Source: Nonomuraea sp. MG754425
GTDB taxonomy: Bacteria > Actinomycetota > Actinomycetes > Streptosporangiales > Streptosporangiaceae
Reading direction: 5' to 3'
Assembly: GCF_021699195.1 (NCBI RefSeq)
Contig: NZ_SSXE01000034.1
Span: forward strand, 1-64,000
Length of the DNA: 64,000 nt
Under the pieces are notes generated by a model. That model did no database searches. It was given only the letters and a program-made list of their open reading frames with translations, and had not been told where the DNA came from. Within the stretch, counting starts at the first letter, position 1, and each line of letters opens with the position of its first letter. Shown here piece after piece: positions 37,120 through 45,212 of the stretch. The position numbers and the translations under genes are program-made.

Positions 37120-37267
37120 TCGCAGGATAGTCCTGCGACCGCTGAATCCGCCTCCGGGCGGAACCGGGGACCCAGGTCCTTGGGGTGAATCGGCACTCCG
37201 GTGCCGTAGGGCAGCTTCCACGCCCGAACCCGTCAGCTAACCCGGTAAGCGGCATGGAAGCAAGGAG
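37120..37267 (+). promoter_or_regulatory. c-di-AMP (ydaO/yuaA) riboswitch ahead of the CHAP hydrolase
   Basis: The conserved core of the ydaO-yuaA class is visible in order: GCTGAATCCGCC at 37141, GGGGACCCAGG at about 37167, GGGGTGAATCGGC at 37182 and CCCGAACCCGTCAGCTAACC at 37223-37242, ending with GGCATGGAAGCAAGGAG. An 8-bp hairpin (37120-37127 with 37131-37138) leads in. In actinobacteria this class is known to precede Rpf and NlpC/P60-type wall hydrolases and to turn them off when c-di-AMP is high. The last element merges with the ribosome binding site AAGGAG (37262-37267). I did not fold it. Confidence 0.92.
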
Positions 37268-37278
37268 TACCTCCCACG

Positions 37279-37989
37279 ATGGCCAAGCACCGTATTACCG
37301 ATGTCGCGAAGTCCAGCATCACCCGCGCCGTTCTGGGCGCGACCGTCATCGCCACCGCACTCGGCACCGGCGCCGTGACCGCCAACGCGGACACCGCCAC
37401 CGGCGTCGCCGCGGCCACCGCCGCGAAGCACCCGAACACCGCCATCGCCGCCCACAAGGCCGGAGCGATGGACGAGCGGGCCGAGACCACCGTCAACGTC
37501 ACCGCTGACCAGGTCCTGACCCTGGCCAAGGCCCAGGTCGGCATCTCCGAGAACGCCGCCGGCGGCGGCACCAAGTTCCAGCAGTGGTACGCCGACTCCC
37601 CGCGCGCCAGTGAGACCGTCGCCCGGGACGGCGGCAACCGCGCCGCGTACCTGAACGCCGCCTGGTGCTCGATGTTCGTCTCCTGGGTCGGTGAGCACAG
37701 CGGCGCCCGCCCGCAGATCGGCTGGGACGCCTACACCGTCACCCACGCCAAGTGGTTCGCCGCCAACGGCCGCTGGGGCACCGTCGCCAAGCCCGGCTCC
37801 GTGGTGTTCTTCGCCTGGGACGGCGGCAAGAAGCTGAACGACATCCAGCACGTCGGGTTCGTCGTGAAGGACAACCAGGACGGCACCATCTCGACCGTCG
37901 AGGGCAACACCGGCAACGGCAAGGTCGAGGAGCGCGTCCGTCCGAAGTCGCAGGTCGTCGGCTACGGCTACCCCTCGTACGCCGCCTGA
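37279..37989 (+). CDS. Secreted CHAP-domain peptidoglycan hydrolase
   Basis: 236 residues. N-terminal export signal (ITRAVLGATVIATALGTGAVTANA), a low-complexity Ala/Thr linker to about residue 75, then a CHAP amidase/endopeptidase domain. The catalytic Cys is in YLNAAWCSMFVSWVGE, the His in NDIQHVGFVVKD and the polar third residue in STVEGNTGNG. It should cut peptide or amide bonds in the cell wall. ATG 37279 lies 11 bp after AAGGAG, at the end of a c-di-AMP riboswitch, so it is likely regulated with wall turgor and germination. A strong 14-bp terminator follows. Confidence 0.93.
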   Translation: MAKHRITDVAKSSITRAVLGATVIATALGTGAVTANADTATGVAAATAAKHPNTAIAAHKAGAMDERAETTVNVTADQVLTLAKAQVGISENAAGGGTKFQQWYADSPRASETVARDGGNRAAYLNAAWCSMFVSWVGEHSGARPQIGWDAYTVTHAKWFAANGRWGTVAKPGSVVFFAWDGGKKLNDIQHVGFVVKDNQDGTISTVEGNTGNGKVEERVRPKSQVVGYGYPSYAA

Positions 37990-38040
37990 CCCGCTCTCGG
38001 GAACGGCGTGGAGCCCGCTCCTCGCCCTCCATGACGCGAG

Positions 38041-38075
38041 GAAACGCGCGTCCCTGCCAAGGGGACGCGCGTTTC
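38041..38075. terminator. Strong hairpin terminator after the CHAP gene
   Basis: Perfect 14-bp stem (38041-38054 with 38062-38075), 7-nt loop, followed by GCTTTGCC. It lies between the CHAP stop and the converging ABC exporter gene and can serve the plus strand, perhaps both. Confidence 0.8.
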
Positions 38076-38101
38076 GCTTTGCCCGCACGCCGGCCTGCGG
38101 G

Positions 38102-39988
38102 TCAGGCGGTGTAGGCGTCCCGCTGGATGGCGTACAACTCGGCGTACGGCCCAGGGCGGGTGACGAGGTCGTCATGCGTGCCCCGCTGCACGATCCGGCC
38201 GCCGTCGAGGACGACGATCAGGTCGGCCGTCCTGACCGTCGGGAAGCGGTGGGTGATCAGCAGGGTGACCGCGCCGGGGTGACGGCGGGCGGCCGCGGCG
38301 TAGCGGGCGAAGACCGCGCTCTCGGCGGGGGCGTCGAGGGAGGCGGTCGGCTCGTCCAGCACGAGGAGGAGCGGGTCGGGGCGCATCGAGGCGCGGGCCA
38401 GGGCGAGTTGCTGCCACTGGCCGCCCGACAGGCGGTGGCCGCGTGCGAAGGTGTCGCCCAGCTCGGTGGACAGGCCGCCGGGGAGGCGGTCGATCAGGGC
38501 GGTGGCGCCCGCGCGGGCCAGGGCCGCCCGGACGGCCTCGTGGTCGTCCAGGCGGGGCAGGTCGCCCACGCCGACCGTCTCGGCGGCGGTCAGCTCGAAG
38601 CGGGCCAGGTCCTGGAAGACCGCGCTGACCCGGCTTCGCCACTCCTCGGGGGCGAGGTGGTGGATCGGCAGGCCGTCCGCCCTGATCTCGCCCCGGTCCG
38701 GGTGGTAGAGGGCGCACAGCAGCTTGGCCAGGGTGGTCTTGCCCGAACCGTGCGCTCCGACCAGGGCGACGGTGGCTCCGGCGGGCAGGTGCAGGTCGAG
38801 GTCGTGCAGGACCTGACGGCTGGTGCCGGGGTAGCTGAAGGACACCTGACGCAACGTGATCCCCCCGACGAGCCGCTCCGGCAGACCCGTCCGGCCCGAC
38901 TGGCCCGACTGGCCCGACTGGCCCGGCTTGTGCGCCGGGCCCCGCCACTCCGGCCGGTCCGGCTGGCCCGGTGGGTTATGCGGGGTGGGGTGGCGGGCGT
39001 AGGTGCGTAGCCAGGTCAGGCGGGCGGCGGCGCGCAGGCCCGCGGCGGCCGAGCCGAAGTGGAAGGCCAGCCGGGACGCCTGGGTGGCGAACTGCACCCC
39101 GACCGTGGCCACCAGCACGACGTCCCCGGCCCCGGCCGCCCCCTGGCCCGCGAGCCAGGCGGTGTGACCGAGCGCGGACACGTACCCGGCCAGGAAGGTG
39201 GCCGATCCGGCGAACGTGAGCAGCCCCGCGCGGATCCCGGCCCGTGACCGGACGGCCGTCACCTCGTCCCAGTGCCGCCCGGCCAGGGCGTCCAGGACGG
39301 GTGCGGCGCCGCTGAGGCGGGCCTCCTTGGCCGGGTCGGCGGCCGTGACCGTCTCCGACAGACGCCGCTCCAGGCGGGCGGCCTCGGCACTGCGTTCGGC
39401 GGCGACATCGACGTGCCGGGCCGAGCGGCCCCGCACCAGCAGCGACGGCAGGACCGCGCCGCCCAGCAGGAGCGGCAGCAGCGGGTGCACGGCGGCCAGC
39501 AGCACCACGCCGAGCCCGATCTGCGCCGCGTGCTCCGCCACGAGGGCCAGCGCCCACACCGCGAAGTAGAGCTGCCCGCTCTCCTCCCGCAGCGCCTGCA
39601 GCCGGTCGAGGTAGGCGGGCCGTTCCAGGTGCTCGATCGTGGGGACGCCGGCGGTGAGGGTGAGGATCTCCTCCTGTACGGCCAGGCCCATGCGCTCGGC
39701 CAGCTCCTGCATCAGGGCCAGTTCGGCGCGCCCCAGCGCGACGCCCGCCGCCAGCGCCGTCCCCGCCGCCCCGGCCCACAACACGGCCTGGAGCGGACGG
39801 CCGGAGGTCGCGGCGTCGGTGAGCCCGCGCAGGAACACGCCCACCAAGCCCTGGCTCACCGCACCCGACAGCAGGAACGCGGCCAGCGCGAGCCCGGCCC
39901 GCCGGTCGGTGCGCCAGGCCAGGAGCAGCAGGGCGCGCAGGGTGCCCCGCGTGGTGGTGGCCGCCGGCGGTCCGGGCCGGGGGCTCAT
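38102..39988 (-). CDS. ABC exporter half-transporter (permease-ATPase), second of a pair
   Basis: 628 residues from ATG 39988, overlapping the end of the upstream exporter by 4 nt (ATGA). The N-terminal half has about six membrane helices. A short spacer with the repeat GQSGQSGQSG (residues about 355-365) leads to the ATPase: Walker A VALVGAHGSGKTT, Q-loop VFQDLARFE, signature RLSGGQWQQ, Walker B LLLVLDEPTASLD and H-loop LLITHRF. This short-loop exporter type often pairs as heterodimers and is common near peptide natural product genes, but no precursor peptide was found here. Its partner gene is frameshifted. Confidence 0.9.
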   Translation of the reverse strand: MSPRPGPPAATTTRGTLRALLLLAWRTDRRAGLALAAFLLSGAVSQGLVGVFLRGLTDAATSGRPLQAVLWAGAAGTALAAGVALGRAELALMQELAERMGLAVQEEILTLTAGVPTIEHLERPAYLDRLQALREESGQLYFAVWALALVAEHAAQIGLGVVLLAAVHPLLPLLLGGAVLPSLLVRGRSARHVDVAAERSAEAARLERRLSETVTAADPAKEARLSGAAPVLDALAGRHWDEVTAVRSRAGIRAGLLTFAGSATFLAGYVSALGHTAWLAGQGAAGAGDVVLVATVGVQFATQASRLAFHFGSAAAGLRAAARLTWLRTYARHPTPHNPPGQPDRPEWRGPAHKPGQSGQSGQSGRTGLPERLVGGITLRQVSFSYPGTSRQVLHDLDLHLPAGATVALVGAHGSGKTTLAKLLCALYHPDRGEIRADGLPIHHLAPEEWRSRVSAVFQDLARFELTAAETVGVGDLPRLDDHEAVRAALARAGATALIDRLPGGLSTELGDTFARGHRLSGGQWQQLALARASMRPDPLLLVLDEPTASLDAPAESAVFARYAAAARRHPGAVTLLITHRFPTVRTADLIVVLDGGRIVQRGTHDDLVTRPGPYAELYAIQRDAYTA

Positions 39989-41779
39989 CGATCGCCCCTG
40001 GTGATCAGGTCGGCCTGGAGGCGGTACCAGTGCGCGTACGGGCCGCCGGCGGACATGAGCTCGGCGTGGCTGCCCTGCTCGATGATGACGCCGCCGTCGA
40101 GGACGGCGATCCGGTCGGCGCGCCGTACCGTGGCGAAGCGGTGCGAGATGAGCACCAGCGTGCGGCCCCGCGTGTGGTCGAGGAGCCGGTCGAAGACCTC
40201 GCGCTCGGCGCGGGCGTCGAGGTGGGCGGTGGGCTCGTCCACGATCAGGACGCGGCGGCGGTCCGCGTCGAGCGCGTAGACGGCGCGGGCCAGGGCCACC
40301 TTCTTGCCACTGGCCGCCGGACAGGTCGCGCCCGCCGGTGAAGGCGCGCGAGAGCGGGGTGTCGAGGCCGTCGGGGAGGCCGCGGAGCAGCTCCAGCGCG
40401 TCCACCGCCTCCAGGGCCGCCAGGACGTCGGCGTCCGTGCCGTCGAACGCGGGGGCGCCGAGGCGGATGTTGTCGCGCAGCGGGAGCGGATAGCGGACGA
40501 AGTCCTGGAACACCACGACGGCCGGACGGGTGGCGGCGGTGCCGCGCCGCGGAGCGTAGAGGCCGGCGAGCAGCTTGACCAGGGTGGTCTTGCCGGCGCC
40601 GTTGCGTCCGACGATCGCCAGCCGCTCCCCCGGGCGGACGCGCAGGTCGAGGCCGTCCAGCACGGGGGCGGCGGTGTGGGGATAGGCGAAGGCGACCCCG
40701 GCGAGCGCGACGCCACCGCCCGCACCCGCCTCAGCGGGCACGGGATCGGCAGGGGCGCTCAGGAGGCGGGTGACAGCGTGGTGCGGCTCGGACCCGTAGG
40801 CGATCTCGAACATCTGGTAGCTGCCCGCCCCGTACGCGAACACCAGCAGCGCGGCCAGCACGCACTGCGCCAGCGCGCCGGCCTCCATGCGCCCCGTCCC
40901 GGCCTGCCAGACGAGCACGGCGAACGTGCCGCACGCGGCGAGCGCCTGCGCCGCCAGCACCCACCCGTATCCCCGGACCACGGCCCGGCGGCCACGTGAG
41001 AGCGGGCCAAGGTATGCGCGCATCGCCGCCACGTACCGGCCGACGAAGAACGCCTGCAGCCCGAAGACGCGGATCTCCTTGGCCTCGCCGCCCGGCCCGC
41101 CGGCCACCTCCGCCAGGTAGCCGGCCCGGCGCAGGCGGCGCGCCTGCTCGGGGTCGCCGGCCGGCGACTCCACTCCCCCGGGGCCGACCAGCATGCCCGC
41201 GATGCGCCGGTTCTGCGCCAGGGCGAGCGCGAACGCGACGCCTCCCAGCCACCACACGTGGCCGGTCAGGACGACCGCGCCCAGCAGCGCCGACGCCAGC
41301 CGGCCCGCCTCGCCCGCCACGGCCACCGCCGCCGTGCCCGCGGTCCTGCCCCGGTGCCCGTCGAGCGCGAGGCGCACGTCGGCCTGCACCTGCGGGTCCT
41401 CCAGGCGGGTGAGCGACATGCGGGCCGTGGCGGCGCGTACCCGCCGGCGGAGTGCGCCGTCCACGTGGCGGGCCACGGCGGCGCCGGACGGGTCGCGCAG
41501 GGCCGTGCAGAGCTCCTGAGCGAGCAGCACCAGCAGCAACGTGACCAGCGCGGCGAGCCCGCCCCCGGAGACCAGGAGGCCGAGCGGCACCGTACTGAGC
41601 GGCCCCAGCGTCGCCGCCCCGGCACTGAAGACCGCGAACGGCAGCAACCGCCGCGCTCCGGCCGACCGCAGCAGCCCGGCGAGCGTGAGCGTCCGCTCCA
41701 GGGCCGGGAACCGCCGTCCGGCGACGCCTCGGACGGCCTTCACTCCGGTCAACCCAATGCGATCACATTGGTTTGCCAT
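39985..41779 (-). pseudogene. ABC exporter half-transporter with a one-base frameshift in the signature motif
   Basis: Reading from ATG 41779, the permease and first half of the ATPase are normal (Walker A LAIVGRNGAGKTT, Q-loop VFQDFVRYP). At DLSGGQWQ the frame goes wrong. The rest of the ATPase continues in another frame as KKVALARAVYAL, RRVLIVDEPTAHLDARAE, LVLISHRFATV and ends at 39985. Removing one A at 40304 or 40305 (minus strand CAAGAAG to CAGAAG) restores a complete protein of about 597 residues. It is either a recent inactivating mutation or a sequencing error. The first codon appears leaderless: TTGACC and TAGCGT 18 bp apart lie just upstream. Confidence 0.88.
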
Positions 41780-41834
41780 GCACGTGACGCTAACCCGCCC
41801 GCGCCGACCAGGTCAAACCGATGGGGTCACATCG
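41754..41834 (-). promoter_or_regulatory. Promoter of the ABC exporter operon flanked by two related operator-like repeats
   Basis: On the minus strand TTGACC (41816-41811) and TAGCGT (41792-41787) are 18 bp apart, placing the start of transcription at or next to the ATG at 41779. One repeat, CCAATG-CGATCA-CATTGG (41754-41771), lies just inside the coding region. The other, CGATG-GGGTCA-CATCG (41819-41834), lies directly upstream of the -35 box. They share the shape ATG-N3-TCA-CAT, suggesting one dimeric repressor. Confidence 0.6.
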
Positions 41835-41842
41835 CGAAAGCG

Positions 41843-42661
41843 CTACTCCAGGAAGAAGCGGGCCAGCGCCCTGGCCACCCCCTCGGGGTCGTTCTCCATG
41901 GGGATGTGACCCGCCCCCGCGATCCGGACGAGCCGGGTGTTCGGCATCTCGGCGGCGAACCGCTCCGCGTGCCGTACCTCCTGGAAGGCGTCGTCCTCCC
42001 CCCACACCAGCAGTTTCGGCGTCTCGTCGGCCCGCAGCGCGGGCACCGCCGCCAGGGTGTGGCGGCTGTCGGCCGCGCCGGCGAGGGCCATCCAGGAGCG
42101 GCAGACGCGCGGGTCGGTCCAGGGGCTGAGGTAGTCGGTCAGCTCCGCCTCGGTGGCCGGACGGTCCAGCGCCGCGGTGACGGCCGCACGGCGCGCCTCC
42201 AGCAGTTGCTCAACCGTCGTGGCGGCCACCACGGCGGGGTCCCGGTAACGGGCCACCGCCGGCACCGGCCACGAGTCGTACAGGACCGAGTTCACCAGCG
42301 CCAGCCTGCGCACCTTCAGCACCTCACCGGCCAGCAGCCACTGGGCCACCGCGCCGCCGATGTCGTGCCCGGCCACGGACACCGGCTGCGTGGCCCCGAT
42401 CGCCGCCGCGAACCGGCCCGCCCACCGCGCCAGCGCCGGGACGGCGGCCGTCTCCGGCGTCAGCTCGCCCTCGGAGCGGCCCAGCCCCGGCAGGTCCACC
42501 GCGACCGGCCGCAACCCGGCCGCCGCGAGCCGGTCGAGCACCGGCTCCCACACCCTGCTCCAGTACGTGCCGTGCAGCAGCACCACCACCGGCCCCCGGG
42601 TGCCGGCCGTCAGGTAACTGACGCGCCGCCCGTCGACCTCTGCCGTCGTTCGCGTGGCCAC
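41843..42661 (-). CDS. Alpha/beta hydrolase with Asp nucleophile (epoxide hydrolase/dehalogenase type)
   Basis: 272 residues from a GTG at 42661. The oxyanion stretch is VVLLHGTYWSRVW. The nucleophile elbow is VAGHDIGGAVAQ, where Asp stands in place of Ser, as in epoxide hydrolases and haloalkane dehalogenases. The acid is in LLVWGEDDAF and the His in GAGHIPMENDP, which completes the triad. The cap domain spans about residues 130-200. No strong ribosome binding site was seen, so the start is uncertain. It is on the same strand as the ABC exporters but is separated from them by their own promoter. Confidence 0.87.
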   Translation of the reverse strand: MATRTTAEVDGRRVSYLTAGTRGPVVVLLHGTYWSRVWEPVLDRLAAAGLRPVAVDLPGLGRSEGELTPETAAVPALARWAGRFAAAIGATQPVSVAGHDIGGAVAQWLLAGEVLKVRRLALVNSVLYDSWPVPAVARYRDPAVVAATTVEQLLEARRAAVTAALDRPATEAELTDYLSPWTDPRVCRSWMALAGAADSRHTLAAVPALRADETPKLLVWGEDDAFQEVRHAERFAAEMPNTRLVRIAGAGHIPMENDPEGVARALARFFLE

Positions 42662-42829
42662 GCCACCATGATGTTCGGAAACCTTCCTGGTCAAACACCG
42701 GACAGGACGGCCTCCGGTACCTTCTGGGACGGCGCGCGAAACCGGTTCCCCGGGCCGTGTCGATCCGCGCCACCGCCGTTCGACGCGTCGACGAACAGCC
42801 GGTACGGACCGAAGGAGACCTGACGACCG

Positions 42830-43270
42830 ATGAAGTTCATGATCGTGGGCAAGGGCAACGCCGAGACCGAGGCCGGGGTGCTGCCCAGCCAGGAGCTGGT
42901 GGACGCCATGCACGCCTACAACGACTCGCTGGCCAGGGCGGGCGTGCTGCTGGCGGCCGAGGGCCTCTATCCCAGCGAGCGCGGCGCGCGGATCGCCTAC
43001 AGCGGCGGCAGGGCGAGCGTGATCGACGGGCCGTTCACCGAGGCCAAGGAGCTCATCGCCGGGTTCTGGCTGATCCAGGTCAAGTCGCGCGAGGAGGCGA
43101 TGGAGTGGGCCCTGCGGCTGCCGGTGCCGCCGGGGCACGACGGGATCGGGGTGCACGTGTGGCAGGTCTTCGACGCCGCCGACGTCCCGGACGGCTCGAT
43201 GCCCGCCGAGGAGCGCGCGCGTGAGGAGGCGCTGCGCGAGCGGCTGGGCGTGGACGGCCCCGAGAGCTGA
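42830..43270 (+). CDS. YciI/DGPF-domain protein
   Basis: 146 residues. Dimeric ferredoxin-like YCII-related fold with the DGPF motif in SVIDGPFTEAKELIAGFWLIQVKS that names the family. GAAGGAGACC precedes the start. The C-terminal tail is charged and helical. Proteins of this kind are the hallmark partners of ECF42 sigma factors, and one follows 71 bp downstream. In streptomycetes the sigma factor is reported to control DGPF genes. Biochemical function unknown. Confidence 0.92.
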   Translation: MKFMIVGKGNAETEAGVLPSQELVDAMHAYNDSLARAGVLLAAEGLYPSERGARIAYSGGRASVIDGPFTEAKELIAGFWLIQVKSREEAMEWALRLPVPPGHDGIGVHVWQVFDAADVPDGSMPAEERAREEALRERLGVDGPES

Positions 43271-43341
43271 CCGGCCGTCGCGGGTGAGGCGGGCGGCGGG
43301 GACGCCGGCCCGGTTGCGATCGTGCCCCCGCCGCTGGTCTG

Positions 43342-44610
43342 ATGGGCCCCGTGACCACTTCCGACACGCACCGCGCCATCGAGGCGGTGTGGCGCATCGA
43401 GGCGGCCCGGCTGATCGCCGGGCTGGCCGGGCTGGTGCGCGACGTCGGGCTGGCCGAGGAACTGGCGCAGGACGCGCTGGTCGCCGCCCTGGAGCAGTGG
43501 CCGGAGTCGGGCGTTCCGCGCAACCCGGGCGCGTGGCTGATGACGGTCTCCAAGCGCCGCGCCATCGACCTGATCCGCAGGAACGAACGCCTGCGGCACC
43601 ACCTCGCCGAGTTGGGCCACCGCCTCGACCTGGAGGCGGACCCGCCGGAGATCGACGAGATCGAGGACGACCTGCTGCGGCTGGTGTTCACGGCCTGCCA
43701 CCCCGCGCTGTCGATGGAGGCGCGGGTGGCGCTGACGCTGCGCGTGCTCGGCGGCCTGACCACCGAGGAGATCGCACGGGCGTTCCTGGTGCCGGAGGCC
43801 ACGGTGGCGCAGCGCATCGTGCGGGCCAAGCGCACCCTCGCCGACCGGCGCGTCCCGTTCGAAGTGCCGCAGGGGGACGAACTGGCCGGGCGGCTGTCGT
43901 CCGTGCTGGAGGTCATCTACCTGGTCTTCAACGAGGGCTACTCCGCCACGGCGGGCGACGACTGGATGCGCCCGGCGTTGTGCGCGGACGCGCTGCGGCT
44001 GGGCCGGGTGCTGGCCGGGCTCATGCCCAAGGAGCCCGAGGTGCACGGCCTGGTGGCGCTCATGGAGATCCAGGCGTCCCGCTCGGCGGCGCGGGTGGGC
44101 CCGTCGGGCGAGCCGATCCTGCTGCTGGAGCAGGACCGGGCCCGCTGGGACCGTCTCCTCATCGGGCGCGGGCTGGCCGCGCTGGAGCGCGCGCAGGAGT
44201 CGTCGGGCGGGTACGGGCCGTACACGCTGCAGGCGGCCATCGCCGCCTGTCACGCCCGCGCGGTCGTCGCGGAGGACACCGACTGGGTGCGGATCGCCGA
44301 GTTGTACGAGGCGCTGGCCAGGATGTCCCGCTCCCCCGTCGTGGAGCTGAACCGGGCGGTGGCCCTGTCGATGGCCTACGGCCCGGCGGCCGGGCTCGAC
44401 CTGCTCGACCAGATCGTGGCCGAGCCGTCGCTCAAGGACTACCACCTGCTGCCCAGCGTGCGCGGCGACCTGCTGGCCAAGCTGGGGCGGCGGGCGGAGG
44501 CGCGGGCGGAGTTCGAGCGGGCGGCGGGGATGACCCGCAACGCCCGCGAGCGCACCCTCCTGGAGGAACGCGCCGCCGCCTGCCGTCCCACCGCGGACCC
44601 GGCCGCCTGA
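43342..44610 (+). CDS. ECF42-type RNA polymerase sigma factor with C-terminal TPR-like domain
   Basis: 422 residues, about twice the size of a simple ECF sigma factor. Sigma2 is VRDVGLAEELAQDALVAALEQWP and MTVSKRRAIDLIRRNERL. Sigma4 is LTLRVLGGLTTEEIARAFLVPEATVAQRIVRAKR. The rest (about 190-420) is helical with TPR-like units, including VVELNRAVALSMAYGPAAGLDLLD and LAKLGRRAEARAEFERA. This extension is typical of ECF42, which is controlled through it rather than by an anti-sigma factor. No anti-sigma gene is adjacent. ATG 43342 or GTG 43351 may start it. It probably directs its own YciI neighbour. Confidence 0.93.
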   Translation: MGPVTTSDTHRAIEAVWRIEAARLIAGLAGLVRDVGLAEELAQDALVAALEQWPESGVPRNPGAWLMTVSKRRAIDLIRRNERLRHHLAELGHRLDLEADPPEIDEIEDDLLRLVFTACHPALSMEARVALTLRVLGGLTTEEIARAFLVPEATVAQRIVRAKRTLADRRVPFEVPQGDELAGRLSSVLEVIYLVFNEGYSATAGDDWMRPALCADALRLGRVLAGLMPKEPEVHGLVALMEIQASRSAARVGPSGEPILLLEQDRARWDRLLIGRGLAALERAQESSGGYGPYTLQAAIAACHARAVVAEDTDWVRIAELYEALARMSRSPVVELNRAVALSMAYGPAAGLDLLDQIVAEPSLKDYHLLPSVRGDLLAKLGRRAEARAEFERAAGMTRNARERTLLEERAAACRPTADPAA

Positions 44611-44689
44611 GGCACGAACGGCCTTCCCGGCGATCCGGCACGGCGTGACGGCGGCCCGGCGCGGCATCCCGACGCCCGGCCCGGCGCCC

Positions 44690-44806
44690 TGGCGACCCGC
44701 CATCCCCGTGACGACCTCCGGACCCTGGCGACCCGCCATCCCGTGACGAGTCCCGGGCCCGGAGGCCCGCCATCCCCGTGACGAGTCCCGGGCCCGGAGG
44801 CCCGGC
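44690..44806. repeat. Imperfect tandem repeats of about 36 bp
   Basis: Three units and a partial fourth share the core CCCGCCATCCCCGTGACGA followed by GTCCCGGGCCCGGAGG. The second and third units are almost identical; the first diverges in its second half, and the fourth diverges after GGAGGCCCG. There is no coding frame through them. They lie just after the sigma factor gene. Confidence 0.7.
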
Positions 44807-44998
44807 GTCGCGCGACGGCGGGCCGGGCACGGCATCCCGGAGGTCCACCACCGCGCCCCGCGGCCGGCGTCGCGTGACGGTGGCCGGGATCCGGCGCCGG
44901 GCGGGCGGCCCCGGCTCCCACAGGGCGGCTGACCGGGGGAAAGGGCCGCTGGTGCGGGCGACATGCCCTTGATGTGACACGAAACATGCCTCTTGAGG

Positions 44999-45012
44999 TG
45001 GGAGCGCTCCCA
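44999..45012. promoter_or_regulatory. CebR operator, upstream copy
   Basis: TGGGAGCGCTCCCA, a perfect 14-bp palindrome identical to the CebR consensus described for Streptomyces cellobiose genes. It lies 214 bp before the cebE start. Confidence 0.9.
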
Positions 45013-45128
45013 AGCAGCCCTTTGGGGCATATATCCCAACAAAGGTGGTTTCATTCGTCCAAACTGCACCATTGGTAACGGTTACGTTTCGCGGGATTGA
45101 CGTTCAGACCCCACAAGTGCACCCTTTG

Positions 45129-45142
45129 TGGGAGCGCTCCCA
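45129..45142. promoter_or_regulatory. CebR operator, promoter-proximal copy
   Basis: A second perfect TGGGAGCGCTCCCA, with extended symmetry (TTTG...CAAA on both sides). It lies 70 bp before cebE, just downstream of a possible -35 TTGACG. The centres of the two operators are 130 bp apart, a distance that would allow looping by a tetrameric or paired repressor. Confidence 0.92.
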
Positions 45143-45212
45143 AAGACTTCCACCGCGGCGGAGCGCGTGCCGCGGTGCTTCCCCCCAACATTCACCCGAG
45201 AAGGGGTCCACC

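Larger units (their letters stand above)
44611..45212. other. 602-bp gene-free region upstream of cebE
   Basis: No convincing gene. The left half (to about 44940) is very GC-rich and contains imperfect tandem repeats. The right half is lower in GC and holds two CebR operators, a GTAAC-G-GTTAC palindrome (45075-45085), a possible -35 TTGACG (45097-45102) and the cebE leader with GAGAAGGGG. TTGGGGCATATATCCCAA (45021-45038) may be a degenerate third operator. Confidence 0.75.

Noticed and set aside
38102-41779. One 1225-residue double ABC transporter
   Set aside because: The middle (after LSGGQWQ) is Arg/Pro nonsense and the true ATPase end lies in another frame. There are two genes, the first frameshifted, joined by chance readthrough.
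38102-41779. Lanthipeptide or other RiPP cluster suggested by the ABC exporter pair
   Set aside because: No precursor peptide, LanB/LanC/LanM-like or radical SAM gene could be found next to it.
44690-44806. CRISPR array
   Set aside because: Repeats are directly adjacent with no unique spacers, vary in sequence and have no cas genes nearby.
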